Source: Fermentibacter sp963718745 [NCBI: Candidatus Fermentibacterota bacterium] (GTDB taxonomy: Bacteria > Fermentibacterota > Fermentibacteria > Fermentibacterales). Taken from it: a DNA stretch of 64,000 nucleotides. Position numbers and translations under genes: made by a program. Shown in pieces: positions 52,618 to 59,341 of the stretch (the stretch's first letter is position 1; each line of letters starts with the position of its first letter). Location: NCBI GenBank assembly GCA_963718745.1, contig OY970370.1, positions 682,001 to 746,000 of the forward strand, given 5' to 3'. A model generated the notes under the pieces. The model saw only the letters and a list, made by a program, of their open reading frames with translations. It was not told the origin of the DNA and searched no databases.

Positions 52618-53727
52618 TCATCCTCCCGGGGCTGGACCGGACCCGCTCCCGGCCCATGTGGCGCAGTTTTCCGGCATGGCGGGATCGGGAGCGCGGAGGC
52701 TTCCCGTCCGAATGTGTGCGGCCTCCCTGCAACCCGCGTCGCAGGAGGGTCTGTTCCCGCAGCCCGAGCAGACTTCAGGCGAATGGCGCCTGAAGGCGAA
52801 TGTCTTCCAGTACTCGTGATCCTTCAGCCCGCGCCAGTCCCTGTAGTGGAGGAGCCTCGTCTCGGAATGGTTGCACACCCTGATCCAGCCCGAGGGGTCC
52901 ACGGCGAAGAAGTGAACGGCCGCGGAGCATCTCGTGCCGATGCTGATGCCCGGATAGAGGGAGGGGTCGGCTACGCAGAACGGGGTCTCCGTCCCCAGCG
53001 AGCCCGGACGGCCCGCGGTCCTCAGGACGACATCGGCGATGGAGAGCATCCGCCTGATCTCCGACGAGTCCAGTTCCAGCTCGGAGGAGTGCGACAGTCC
53101 CCTTCCTCCTGGGAGGAACCTGTTGAGCAGCACCTGCCCCGCGCCTGCGAGCAGGGCTGCGGCCATGGTCTTCTCCAGCTCGTGGAGATTGAGCTTCGTG
53201 ACAGTGATGTTGGCCGTGACCGGGATTCCCAGCGCGCGTGCTGACCGGAAGCAGTCCAGGACCATGTCCGCGCCTTCGAAGCCCGTGTGTGCTCGGTATG
53301 TCTCCAGACCGGGCAGGCTGAGGCTGAGCCGGATCCCGAGGGATCGGCATCCTTCGAGCACGCGGCGGTCCGCCAGCCTTCCGTTGGATAGCAGATAGAG
53401 TTCGGGAGGGGCCTGTCTCACCGACAGCTCACCGTCGACTGTCTCGATGTGCTCGGTCTGGCAGGACGCGGCGAAGCGGAGGATGTCGAAGATGTCCTCC
53501 CGGAGCAGGGATTCGCCTCCGGTGAACGCCAGGCTGGTCACTCCGGCGTCGCAGAGTATCGAGATCAGGTCCTTCCAGTCATCGGTACCCAGTTCGGCAC
53601 GCTTCTCGAACGGACCTCCCTCCCTCTCCCAGGGGCAGGAGCAGTAGATGCAGCTGTGGTTGCACCTGTAGGTGGTCTCGAGCACCGCGGTCCGGGGAAG
53701 GAAGGACCTGGCCGGGATGCCCTTCAC
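52618..53727 (-). CDS. Radical SAM/SPASM-type enzyme
   Basis: A 369-residue radical SAM protein with CNHSCIYC (CxxxCxxC) near residue 20, LAFTGGESLLREDIF and SLSLPGLETYRAH in the barrel, and a C-terminal SPASM-like cluster region VCSGCGNRPSCDAGCREA preceded by further Cys. SPASM enzymes often modify peptides (thioether, carbon-carbon or other links). GTG 53727 overlaps the upstream double-CxxC gene as GTGA, so the two are translated together. That its substrate is a neighbour is inference. No RiPP precursor is evident. Confidence 0.88.
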   Translation of the reverse strand: MKGIPARSFLPRTAVLETTYRCNHSCIYCSCPWEREGGPFEKRAELGTDDWKDLISILCDAGVTSLAFTGGESLLREDIFDILRFAASCQTEHIETVDGELSVRQAPPELYLLSNGRLADRRVLEGCRSLGIRLSLSLPGLETYRAHTGFEGADMVLDCFRSARALGIPVTANITVTKLNLHELEKTMAAALLAGAGQVLLNRFLPGGRGLSHSSELELDSSEIRRMLSIADVVLRTAGRPGSLGTETPFCVADPSLYPGISIGTRCSAAVHFFAVDPSGWIRVCNHSETRLLHYRDWRGLKDHEYWKTFAFRRHSPEVCSGCGNRPSCDAGCREAAHIRTGSLRAPDPAMPENCATWAGSGSGPAPGG

Positions 53728-54332
53728 TCCAGGGACGCTCCGATGCCGAGGATGGAGCGCATCCTTTCGAGGTTGGGCGCGAGCGGAGACCTGGAGTCGT
53801 TGGAGGTCAGGTAGTACAGCTCCCCGGACAGGACGCCGGCCAGCATGCGGAGATCTTCGGAGGTGACGGCGGCGACGCTCGTGGTGCCGTCCTCGTATGT
53901 GACGACGAGCCTGAGACCGGGCTCCACCGAATCGGGCGCGCACCGGCTGCAGAAGCCGGATTCGTCGAGCACGACGTCGAGTTCGGAGGAGGACCGGATC
54001 GCATCGACGATGGATCTCGCGGTGGAAAGCCCCCACTGGATCGTCGCGGCGTGCTCGGATCCGTAGACGGTCTTCTCGCCGCAGACCGGGCAGACGTACT
54101 CGGCCACCTCGGGCATCGCCATGACCGCATAGCACATGGCGCCCATCACGAACTCGGGCTCCTTCTCCCCCGCTATCCTCTCGAGCAGGCGGGAGACCTC
54201 GTCGCGGGACATCGACTTGATCGCAGAGGAAGATACGGAGCGCCATCTCCGGGCCTGGTGGCTCCTCATCCCGGCAGCGCCGGCGAGGGAGAAGACGAGA
54301 AGGATCACGAGTCCTGGAACAAGGATGTTCAT
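53724..54332 (-). CDS. Anchored double-CxxC protein, paralogue 2
   Basis: A 202-residue protein of unknown family. One N-terminal anchor (about residues 3-22), then MSRDEVSRLLERI, PEFVMGAMCY, a zinc-ribbon-like EYVCPVCGEKTVYG, and later LDESGFCSRC, with EDLRMLAGVLSGELYYLTSND at the C-terminus. The order and cysteines are the same in the adjacent gene. Two CxxC pairs about 55 residues apart could bind one zinc or be redox active. ATG 54332 has GGAGGG before it; the stop overlaps the radical SAM start. Confidence 0.75.
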   Translation of the reverse strand: MNILVPGLVILLVFSLAGAAGMRSHQARRWRSVSSSAIKSMSRDEVSRLLERIAGEKEPEFVMGAMCYAVMAMPEVAEYVCPVCGEKTVYGSEHAATIQWGLSTARSIVDAIRSSSELDVVLDESGFCSRCAPDSVEPGLRLVVTYEDGTTSVAAVTSEDLRMLAGVLSGELYYLTSNDSRSPLAPNLERMRSILGIGASLE

Positions 54333-54376
54333 CCAGCCCTCCAGGCGGCGCGGGAGCCGCACGGCAAGCCCATGTT

Positions 54377-54982
54377 TCAGACCCCCAGGAGTTCCCTGAG
54401 ACGATCCAGGCCGGTCTTCAGCGGAACCGTCCCGTCGTTCGAGGTCGAGTACTCGAGTCCACCGGAGAGGAATCCCGTGAGCATCCGGAGGTCCTCGAGG
54501 GAGACCGGCGCCTCATGGGTGCTGCCGTCGTCCCAGACGATCCGGAGGACGAGCGCGGGATCTCCGGTGGAGTCGGAACGGCATTCGGAACAGAAGGAAC
54601 TCTCGTCGAGCGACATATCGAGCTCGGAGACGGAGTCGAGCCCGGCGAAGATCTGCCGGGCGGAGGCGATGTCCTGGAGAGCATAGAAGGAAGAGGAGTA
54701 ATCATATCCGTAGACCGTCTTTCCTCCGCACTCCGGACAGACGTACTCGAGGACCGACGGCATGCATACGGGTTCGTAGCACATCGCGCCCATGATGGGT
54801 TCTGGTTCCTCGAACTTCTCCACCGTGGCGAGCATCCTGAGGACTTCGTCCCTGCTCATGGATCCGAGCTTGAGGGCGGAGATCCGTGATTCCTCCCTGG
54901 CCTTCCTGATGCTCCCGGCTCCGGCGAAACCGGCTGCGGATAGCAGAGCGACAAGGATCAGTGCCACAAGGAAAGGGTTCAC
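54377..54982 (-). CDS. Anchored double-CxxC protein, paralogue 1
   Basis: A 201-residue paralogue of the next gene: N-terminal anchor (PFLVALILVALLSAAGFAG), SMSRDEVLRMLATVEKF, EPIMGAMCYEPVCMP, EYVCPECGGKTVYGYD, LDESSFCSECRSD, EDLRMLTGFLSGGLEYSTSND. It has one extra Cys in the MP loop. GTG 54982 has GGAGGAATCCAC before it, and a promoter lies at 55029-55057, so it heads the unit with its paralogue, the radical SAM gene and the SH3-like gene. Function unknown. Confidence 0.75.
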   Translation of the reverse strand: MNPFLVALILVALLSAAGFAGAGSIRKAREESRISALKLGSMSRDEVLRMLATVEKFEEPEPIMGAMCYEPVCMPSVLEYVCPECGGKTVYGYDYSSSFYALQDIASARQIFAGLDSVSELDMSLDESSFCSECRSDSTGDPALVLRIVWDDGSTHEAPVSLEDLRMLTGFLSGGLEYSTSNDGTVPLKTGLDRLRELLGV

Positions 54983-55028
54983 GTGGATTCCTCCGTTCTG
55001 TCAGGGACTGGCGGCCGGGATCGTGACA

Positions 55029-55057
55029 AAGATAGATACAGACGGATCGCGGAACAA
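55029..55057 (-). promoter_or_regulatory. Predicted promoter of the double-CxxC/radical SAM operon
   Basis: Minus strand: TTGTTC (55052-55057), 17-base spacer, TATCTT (55029-55034). It lies just before the repeat region and about 45-50 bp upstream of the GTG start. Confidence 0.5.
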
Positions 55058-55064
55058 TTCCAAC

Positions 55065-55430
55065 GGTCGTTTCTGCAAAGGCAGAAACGACCAGGCCCGA
55101 CCCTTGAGCACCGCAACGCGGTGCGCGCTGAGCGGCAGTACGGTCATTCCTGCGCACGCAGGAATGACCAGGCCCGACAGTGGTCCGCCAATTCAAGAAT
55201 TGCATGGAGAGGCGGACCGCGAAAGGGCCCGAAGAGAACTTCCTCAGACGAGCCCGCAGGGCTCTCGATAAACCGCGTCAGCGGGAACGACCGTACTGCC
55301 CCGCTTAGCGCATCCCGCTTCGCGGGATTCAAGGCCTGCTATCGTGTGTGCCTGTCATTACAGGCCTGAACGCTCTCGCAGGTCCGCTTCGCGGACCGTG
55401 CTGCCGCTAAACTCATCCCGCTTCGCGGGA
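55065..55430. repeat. Structured palindromic repeat cluster A
   Basis: A 366-bp stretch without a credible gene. It holds hairpins GGTCGTTTCTGC/GCAGAAACGACC (55065-55092) and GGTCATTCCTGC/GCAGGAATGACC (55142-55169), each followed by AGGCCCGAC(AG). The second is followed by a hairpin with TGGTCCGCC (55181-55189) and GGCGGACC (55211-55218), then a GAAAGGGCC block. Smaller hairpins of the form CCCGC-TTCG-CGGG or TCCGC-TTCG-CGGA follow at 55310-55430. Short open frames here are repeat artefacts. The same elements recur at 57.6-58.6 kb. Confidence 0.85.
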
Positions 55431-55435
55431 TTCAA

Positions 55436-55455
55436 GGGGCGGCCGGAGCCGCCCC
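55436..55455. terminator. UNCG-type hairpin beside the interrupted gene
   Basis: GGGGCGGC, loop CGGA, GCCGCCCC. On the minus strand it follows the interrupted gene's stop by about 20 bp and leads into TTGAAT, so it is a likely terminator. Confidence 0.55.
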
Positions 55456-55475
55456 CTCCTGGAGAATGATCCGGA

Positions 55476-56096
55476 CTAGAAGGAGAAGGCCGACTTGATC
55501 GACGCGAACGTGTCCGTTTCCAGCGCCATCGTGCCGTCCAGCATCAGCTCGGACATGTTGTTCGAGAGCGTGCCAGTGGGGGAGGATATGTCCGTCTTGT
55601 TCATGAGCCCGCGGCTGGTGCCCGTGTTCCACATATAGGTGTAGAACATGTTGGCCCCGCCCTGCCATTCCAGCTCGACCACTAGGTTGTCGGTCCCGTT
55701 GTACCAGAAGGGCGTGTCCAGGGTTATCGACATCCACTCGTCGGCTCCGGCGGACATGACCTGCGAAGGGGTCTCGTAGACGAGCGTCCTCGTCCCGGGG
55801 ATGTAGTTCGCGGCGAACGTGTCCGTCAGGACGTCAGCCGAGGACAGACCCATGTACAGCTTGAAGCTGTTGTAGGTCCCGGATGCGGAACCGGCCGACC
55901 CGCCTCTCTGCCAGCTTATCTCGTCGATTGTCATCGCACCCGTGAGCTCTTCGGAGAGTGCTATCACCTGATAGCGGTTGAGGGAGCCTCAAGATGCACA
56001 GAACGGGTCCATGCTCGGGATATCCGGGCTTCCGACCGTCACCGCCGCTGACGCGACAGTGCAGAACAGCCCGGCGATCGACAGCAGTCTCACCAT
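55476..56096 (-). pseudogene. Secreted protein gene interrupted by an in-frame TGA
   Basis: One frame runs from ATG 56096 to TAG 55476 with a single TGA at codon 36 (55991-55989). The part before has a signal peptide (MVRLLSIAGLFCTVASA) and ends PSMDPFCAS; the part after continues GSLNRYQVIALSEELTGAMTIDEISWQ and a beta-rich body with WYNGTDNLVVELEWQGGANMF. The continuous frame and matching codon use on both sides suggest one gene. A TGG to TGA change, an error or recoding could explain it. GTG 55967 could start only the second part, without a signal. Confidence 0.7.
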
Positions 56097-56283
56097 GATG
56101 ACCACCTTTCAAATGGTGACATAATCTACCACGTTGCTAGGTTATCGTCCAGCGCCCTCGTCCGGAAGGCAGCGTGCGGCGTCCCGGGAGTCCTTTCCTC
56201 AGGCAATTTCAGAAGCGGATGAAGTGGAGCCGAGATTCCCGGTCTCATCAGCCCGGCCGCAATCTGCCATCGACCTTTCCGGA

Positions 56284-56814
56284 CTACACCCCGGAAGGAT
56301 CTTCTCCGAGCCTGCCGAGCACCTCGTCGCGCATCGTCTGCGGCAGTTCAGCCTCCACGAGCCCGCGCCGGAGGAACTCGCGATCGCAGCCATGCCGCTG
56401 CATGTGCTGGATCAGGGGGTGAAACCGGTCGGGCCGGTCGCGGACGAGCTCGGTGATGAGTCGGAGTTCGAGCGCAACTGTCGGTACCGAGTGGCGTCCA
56501 CAGGTGAGAAATGTGAATCGTTCCCATGGGCCGCGGCCCAGGGTTTCTCTCGTGTCGGTGTCCCGGGAGACCTCCACGGTGCTGATTCCGACTTCGACGC
56601 CGTTCACATCATAGTTGCCGTAGTATTGCCGCGACCCGGCCAGCCATGCAGGTGCTTCCAGACACCTGAACGATGACAGGGCAGCACCGAAGGAGTCCAA
56701 GCTGCTCCGCTCCCTCACAAGGATGTCGATATCGGCGGCTGGCAGAGGCACTCCGTGGAGCAATGCCGCCCCCGTACCCACCAACCGATACTCGATCCGG
56801 GCGCATGCAGGCAT
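56284..56814 (-). CDS. Nucleotidyltransferase-like protein
   Basis: A 176-residue protein. LVGTGAALLHGVPLPAADIDILV fits the GxAxxLHG ... DxD active-site pattern of nucleotidyltransferase-fold proteins of the AbiEii/DUF6036 sort; the rest is helical. It stands alone, with no antitoxin-like partner visible. The frame is open upstream of ATG 56814 to about 56900 and reads plausibly (ARFLEALNAFLDHV), so the true start may be earlier at a non-ATG codon. The roughly 185 bp before the 56096 gene holds nothing I can identify. Confidence 0.6.
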   Translation of the reverse strand: MPACARIEYRLVGTGAALLHGVPLPAADIDILVRERSSLDSFGAALSSFRCLEAPAWLAGSRQYYGNYDVNGVEVGISTVEVSRDTDTRETLGRGPWERFTFLTCGRHSVPTVALELRLITELVRDRPDRFHPLIQHMQRHGCDREFLRRGLVEAELPQTMRDEVLGRLGEDPSGV

Positions 56815-56949
56815 GACATGGTCGAGGAAGGCGTTCAGCGCTTCCAGGAACCGCGCTCGATCGAGACATGGAGCAGGATGTGCCGTAATGATCGCCTTTC
56901 TTCAAGATTCCTGTCGGCATTTCGATATCCAACGAGCGGATATAGCAAT

Positions 56950-56969
56950 GGGGCGGCCGAAGCCGCCCC
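56950..56969. terminator. UUCG-loop hairpin after rpmB
   Basis: On the minus strand: GGGGCGGC, TTCG, GCCGCCCC, about 21 bp after the rpmB stop, with ATTGCTATAT following. A stable tetraloop hairpin, likely the rpmB terminator. Confidence 0.65.
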
Positions 56970-56990
56970 GCAAGCCTATTTCCAGCAGGG

Positions 56991-57179
56991 CTAGGCCTTC
57001 TGGATCTTGCCCGCCTTGATGCAGGATGTGCAGACCCTGACCCTCTTGACCAGCCCTTCGATCCGGACTCTGGCATTCTGCAGGTTCGGCTTCCAGATGT
57101 GCTTGGTGCGCCTGTGGGAGTGGCTTACCCTGCATCCTGTGCCATACGAGCGTCCGCAGATATCGCACTTGAAAGACAT
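56991..57179 (-). CDS. rpmB: Ribosomal protein bL28
   Basis: A 62-residue bL28. CDICGRSYGTGCRVSHSHRRTKHIWKPNLQ with two cysteine pairs (CDIC near the start, CTSC at 50-53) indicates the zinc-binding form. The start ATG 57179 follows GGGGAG. It is transcribed divergently from ssrA from its own promoter (57215-57243). Confidence 0.96.
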   Translation of the reverse strand: MSFKCDICGRSYGTGCRVSHSHRRTKHIWKPNLQNARVRIEGLVKRVRVCTSCIKAGKIQKA

Positions 57180-57214
57180 TTGAATCTCCCCTGGTGACTC
57201 CGGTTTGAAGGGCA

Positions 57215-57243
57215 TTTATACCAAATGCCGCCATCGGGTGCAA
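57215..57243 (-). promoter_or_regulatory. Promoter of rpmB
   Basis: Minus strand: TTGCAC (57238-57243), exactly 17 bases, TATAAA (57215-57220), 35-40 bp before the rpmB ATG. Strong sigma70-type match. Confidence 0.75.
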
Positions 57244-57249
57244 GGCCAC

Positions 57250-57278
57250 TTGACCGATCGCGGCGATTCCCCTAATCT
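57250..57278 (+). promoter_or_regulatory. Promoter of ssrA
   Basis: TTGACC (57250-57255), 17-base spacer, TAATCT (57273-57278). Transcription would begin about 57285, ten bases before the mature tmRNA 5' end, leaving a short leader for RNase P. Confidence 0.75.
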
Positions 57279-57294
57279 ATAACGTGAGTGAGAT

Positions 57295-57649
57295 GGGGGC
57301 GATCGGTTTCGACGGGCTCGGTCGAGATCCCCCGGCAGCATGCCGAGGCCCCGCAGCCTCGTTAAAATGCGGGACTGTACAACTGCCGCCTAATATCGGC
57401 ACCACGCGGTCTAAACAATAAGGGCCGCGCGTCCGCCCCGGTGCTGTCTGTCCGCCGGGGGCCGGGCGTAAGAAGGCGGACTGGCCTTAGCTCCCCCGCT
57501 TCCGGGGAGTGACGGCGAGATACAATGGAAGCTACCGAAAGGCGGGCCGTCCGGAGCCCTGCCTGAGGGAAACGTAATCCGGTCTAAGCATGTAGCGGCC
57601 GTCGGATCCCTGGGCGCGGACGCGGGTTCGATTCCCGCCGCCTCCACCA
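57295..57649 (+). ncRNA. ssrA: tmRNA (SsrA)
   Basis: A 355-base tmRNA. The acceptor stem pairs GGGGGCG (57295-57301) with CGCCUCC before the encoded ACCA; the third pair is G-U, the alanine identity element. The conserved GGUUUCGACGGG and T-arm GCGGGUUCGAUUCCCGC are present. Pseudoknot 1 is GAGGC/GCCTC (57345-57349/57356-57360) with CCCGC/GCGGG (57350-57354/57369-57373). Eleven bases later the expected resume codon GCC (57385) is followed by GCC and then TAA, so the tag as read is only two alanines. The rescue role is established; the short tag is the oddity. Confidence 0.95.
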
Positions 57650-58155
57650 TCTCGCCTGAGGCGAGATGGTGCCCCGACAGATGCTTTCTCGGTGATCTCA
57701 GCCAAACTTCTGTCTCCGAGAAAGCTTCGAGAGGGCATCACGTGAGCCATCTCCTCAGCTTTGGCGCCCGCCCTCTCCGATGGGCGGGCGCTTTGCTCAT
57801 CTGCCTGCTGCCTCCACCACTCATATGAAGACCCCGGCACCAGCAGTCGGGGTCTTCGACGTTTTCAAGTGTCGGCGCGGGGACCTGACGGTTGCCCGCC
57901 GCCTCCACCATCTCGCCTGAGGCGAGATGGTGCCCCGACAGATGCTTTCTCGGTGATCTCAGCCAAACTTCTGTCTCCGAGAAAGCTTCGAGAGGGCATC
58001 ACGTGAGCCATCTCCTCAGCTTTGGCGCCCGCCCTCTCCGATGGGCGGGCGCTTTGCTCATCTGCCTGCTGCCTCCACCACTCATATGAAGACCCCGGCA
58101 CCAGCAGTCGGGGTCTTCGACGTTTTCAAGTGTCGGCGCGGGGACCTGACGGTTG
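57634..58155 (+). repeat. Perfect 261-bp tandem duplication from the tmRNA 3' end
   Basis: Two identical 261-bp units (57634-57894 and 57895-58155) begin with the last 16 bases of ssrA, CCCGCCGCCTCCACCA; a third copy of that start is at 58156-58171. Each unit has four hairpins: CACCATCTCGCC/GGCGAGATGGTG, GCTTTCTCGG/CCGAGAAAGC, GCGCCCGCCC/GGGCGGGCGC and AAGACCCCG/CGGGGTCTT followed by GACGTTTTC, the last a likely ssrA terminator. No coding content. A repeated tRNA-like 3' end recalls integration sites, but no integrase is in the window. Confidence 0.95.
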
Positions 58156-58588
58156 CCCGCCGCCTCCACCATCTCGCCTGAGGCGAGATGGTGCGCCGAC
58201 AGAACGCTTGTTCCTGCGGACGCAGGAACAAGCTGGCCCGACAGCGATCCGCCATTCTGAGCATATCGGGTTCGGCGGATCGCGAGAGGACCCGGGCGTA
58301 CTTCCTGATAACACAGGCACGCACTTTCGCATCGGTCGTTTCTGCAAAGGCAGAAACGACCTGGCCCGACAGTGATCAGCCATACTGCGAACACACGGAT
58401 TGGCTGATCGCGAGAGGGCCTGAGCGTACCTCCTCATTCCATAGGCACGCACACTCGCAGGTTCCCTGCGGGAACCGTGCTGTTGTGCTACGTACTCATT
58501 CCGCCAAGCCGGAATGAGTGATGCGAGAGCGATCCCTCCGTGAACCATGCTGTCGTGCTACGTACCAGTTCCGCCTCGCGGAACTGGA
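58156..58588. repeat. Structured palindromic repeat cluster B
   Basis: Starts with a third, partial copy of the 261-bp unit (to about 58200), then GCTTGTTCCTGC/GCAGGAACAAGC (58206-58233), TGGCCCGACAG, GCGATCCGCC/GGCGGATCGC (58244-58253/58274-58283), GAGAGGACC; then GGTCGTTTCTGC/GCAGAAACGACC (58334-58361), TGGCCCGACAG, TGATCAGCC/GGCTGATCG (58373-58381/58402-58410), GAGAGGGCC. Three smaller hairpins follow (58460-58476, 58495-58519, 58565-58587), two joined by a CGTGCTG...GTGCTACGTAC block. No gene is supported. Confidence 0.88.
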
Positions 58589-58612
58589 GTGTCGACCCGC
58601 AGCGGCCTGCAT

Positions 58613-58641
58613 TTGACATGCATCCGGATCAATAGGAAAAT
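58613..58641 (+). promoter_or_regulatory. Possible promoter of the 58667 gene
   Basis: TTGACA (58613-58618) with GAAAAT (58636-58641) 17 bases later. The -35 is perfect; the -10 matches at four positions and lies close to the ribosome-binding site, so the leader would be short. Confidence 0.4.
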
Positions 58642-58666
58642 AGGAGAGTAGTTTTGGAGGTGCACC

Positions 58667-59341
58667 ATGAGATGCGCATTCATGTCTGCGACAATCTGCA
58701 TGCTCGTGCTGCTTCCACTTTCAGCATCCGCCACCCAGTGGGAGTATTCGCTAAATGTTCTTCCGGAAGGGTGGATGGCAACCCCTGAATGGGGTTTCGG
58801 GAACGGGGCCCAGGTCCATCTCGAGGCACATGCCGGCAGCTACGGGGAATCCGAAGTTTTTCATGCCTACATCATATCCGCCGAGATTGTCGTACCGGAA
58901 TCAACGACCGAGACTGTCCTAGAGTTCGATCACGAGTGGGATCTCTGGGGATGGGAGTCCGAGTATGAAGGTTTCGGCTCTAACATCGAAGTCTCGTATA
59001 GTATTAATAGCAGTACACAGCCGCTGCTTCTGCACTACTACGACAACCTCTACTCGGAGTTCAACCCAGAGGGATCCGAGCTCTTCTCATGCACGCTCGA
59101 AGTCTCTCCGGGCGATGTGCTCCGCTTCATGTACCACGCCTGGGTAACTGCGTCCTGCTGGGGTGAGACAACCGATGCTGCCGCATATCTCGACTGGCAT
59201 GTCTCGGACTTCCTGCTGACCGCATACGACGGGCAGGCGCTCCAGCCCACGACCTGGACGGAGATCAAGAGCTTTTCTGTCGAGGTTGAGGAGCCGGAGG
59301 AAAGGGACCGGGCGACGGGCCGGGTCGAGACGACCCGCTAG
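58667..59341 (+). CDS. Secreted protein of unknown function
   Basis: A 224-residue protein with a signal peptide (to ASA near residue 23). The mature part is beta-rich and aromatic (HEWDLWGWESEYEGFGSNIEVSYSI), with a C-terminal acidic tail. It may be a jelly-roll or carbohydrate-binding-like module, but no family is recognised. The body is visibly less GC-rich than its neighbours. GGAGGTGCACC precedes the ATG. Its TAG overlaps the radical SAM stop on the other strand within CTAG. Confidence 0.75.
   Translation: MRCAFMSATICMLVLLPLSASATQWEYSLNVLPEGWMATPEWGFGNGAQVHLEAHAGSYGESEVFHAYIISAEIVVPESTTETVLEFDHEWDLWGWESEYEGFGSNIEVSYSINSSTQPLLLHYYDNLYSEFNPEGSELFSCTLEVSPGDVLRFMYHAWVTASCWGETTDAAAYLDWHVSDFLLTAYDGQALQPTTWTEIKSFSVEVEEPEERDRATGRVETTR

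Noticed and set aside
54792-55369. Short open frames with VIPAHAGMT- or CARRND-like residues
   Set aside because: These are translations of palindromic repeats, a known cause of false gene calls.
55985-55995. Selenocysteine codon
   Set aside because: No SECIS-like hairpin was apparent just after the TGA and the protein is not a known selenoprotein type; kept only as an open question.
56284-56900. Toxin-antitoxin (AbiE-like) pair
   Set aside because: Only the nucleotidyltransferase-like gene is present; no regulator or antitoxin frame adjoins it.
57880-58190. Genomic island between att repeats of ssrA
   Set aside because: The repeats enclose only 261 bp of non-coding sequence and there is no recombinase in the window; kept as a duplication, not an island.
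57634-58193. Direct repeats resembling a CRISPR array
   Set aside because: Units are 261 bp and identical throughout, with no short repeat plus unique spacers and no cas genes nearby.
57411-58548. Small open frames inside the tmRNA and the tandem repeat
   Set aside because: They recur with the 261-bp period and overlap a structural RNA; no coding signal.
58200-58590. Integron attC array
   Set aside because: The hairpins lack the RYYYAAC/GTTRRRY core sites and no integron integrase is present.
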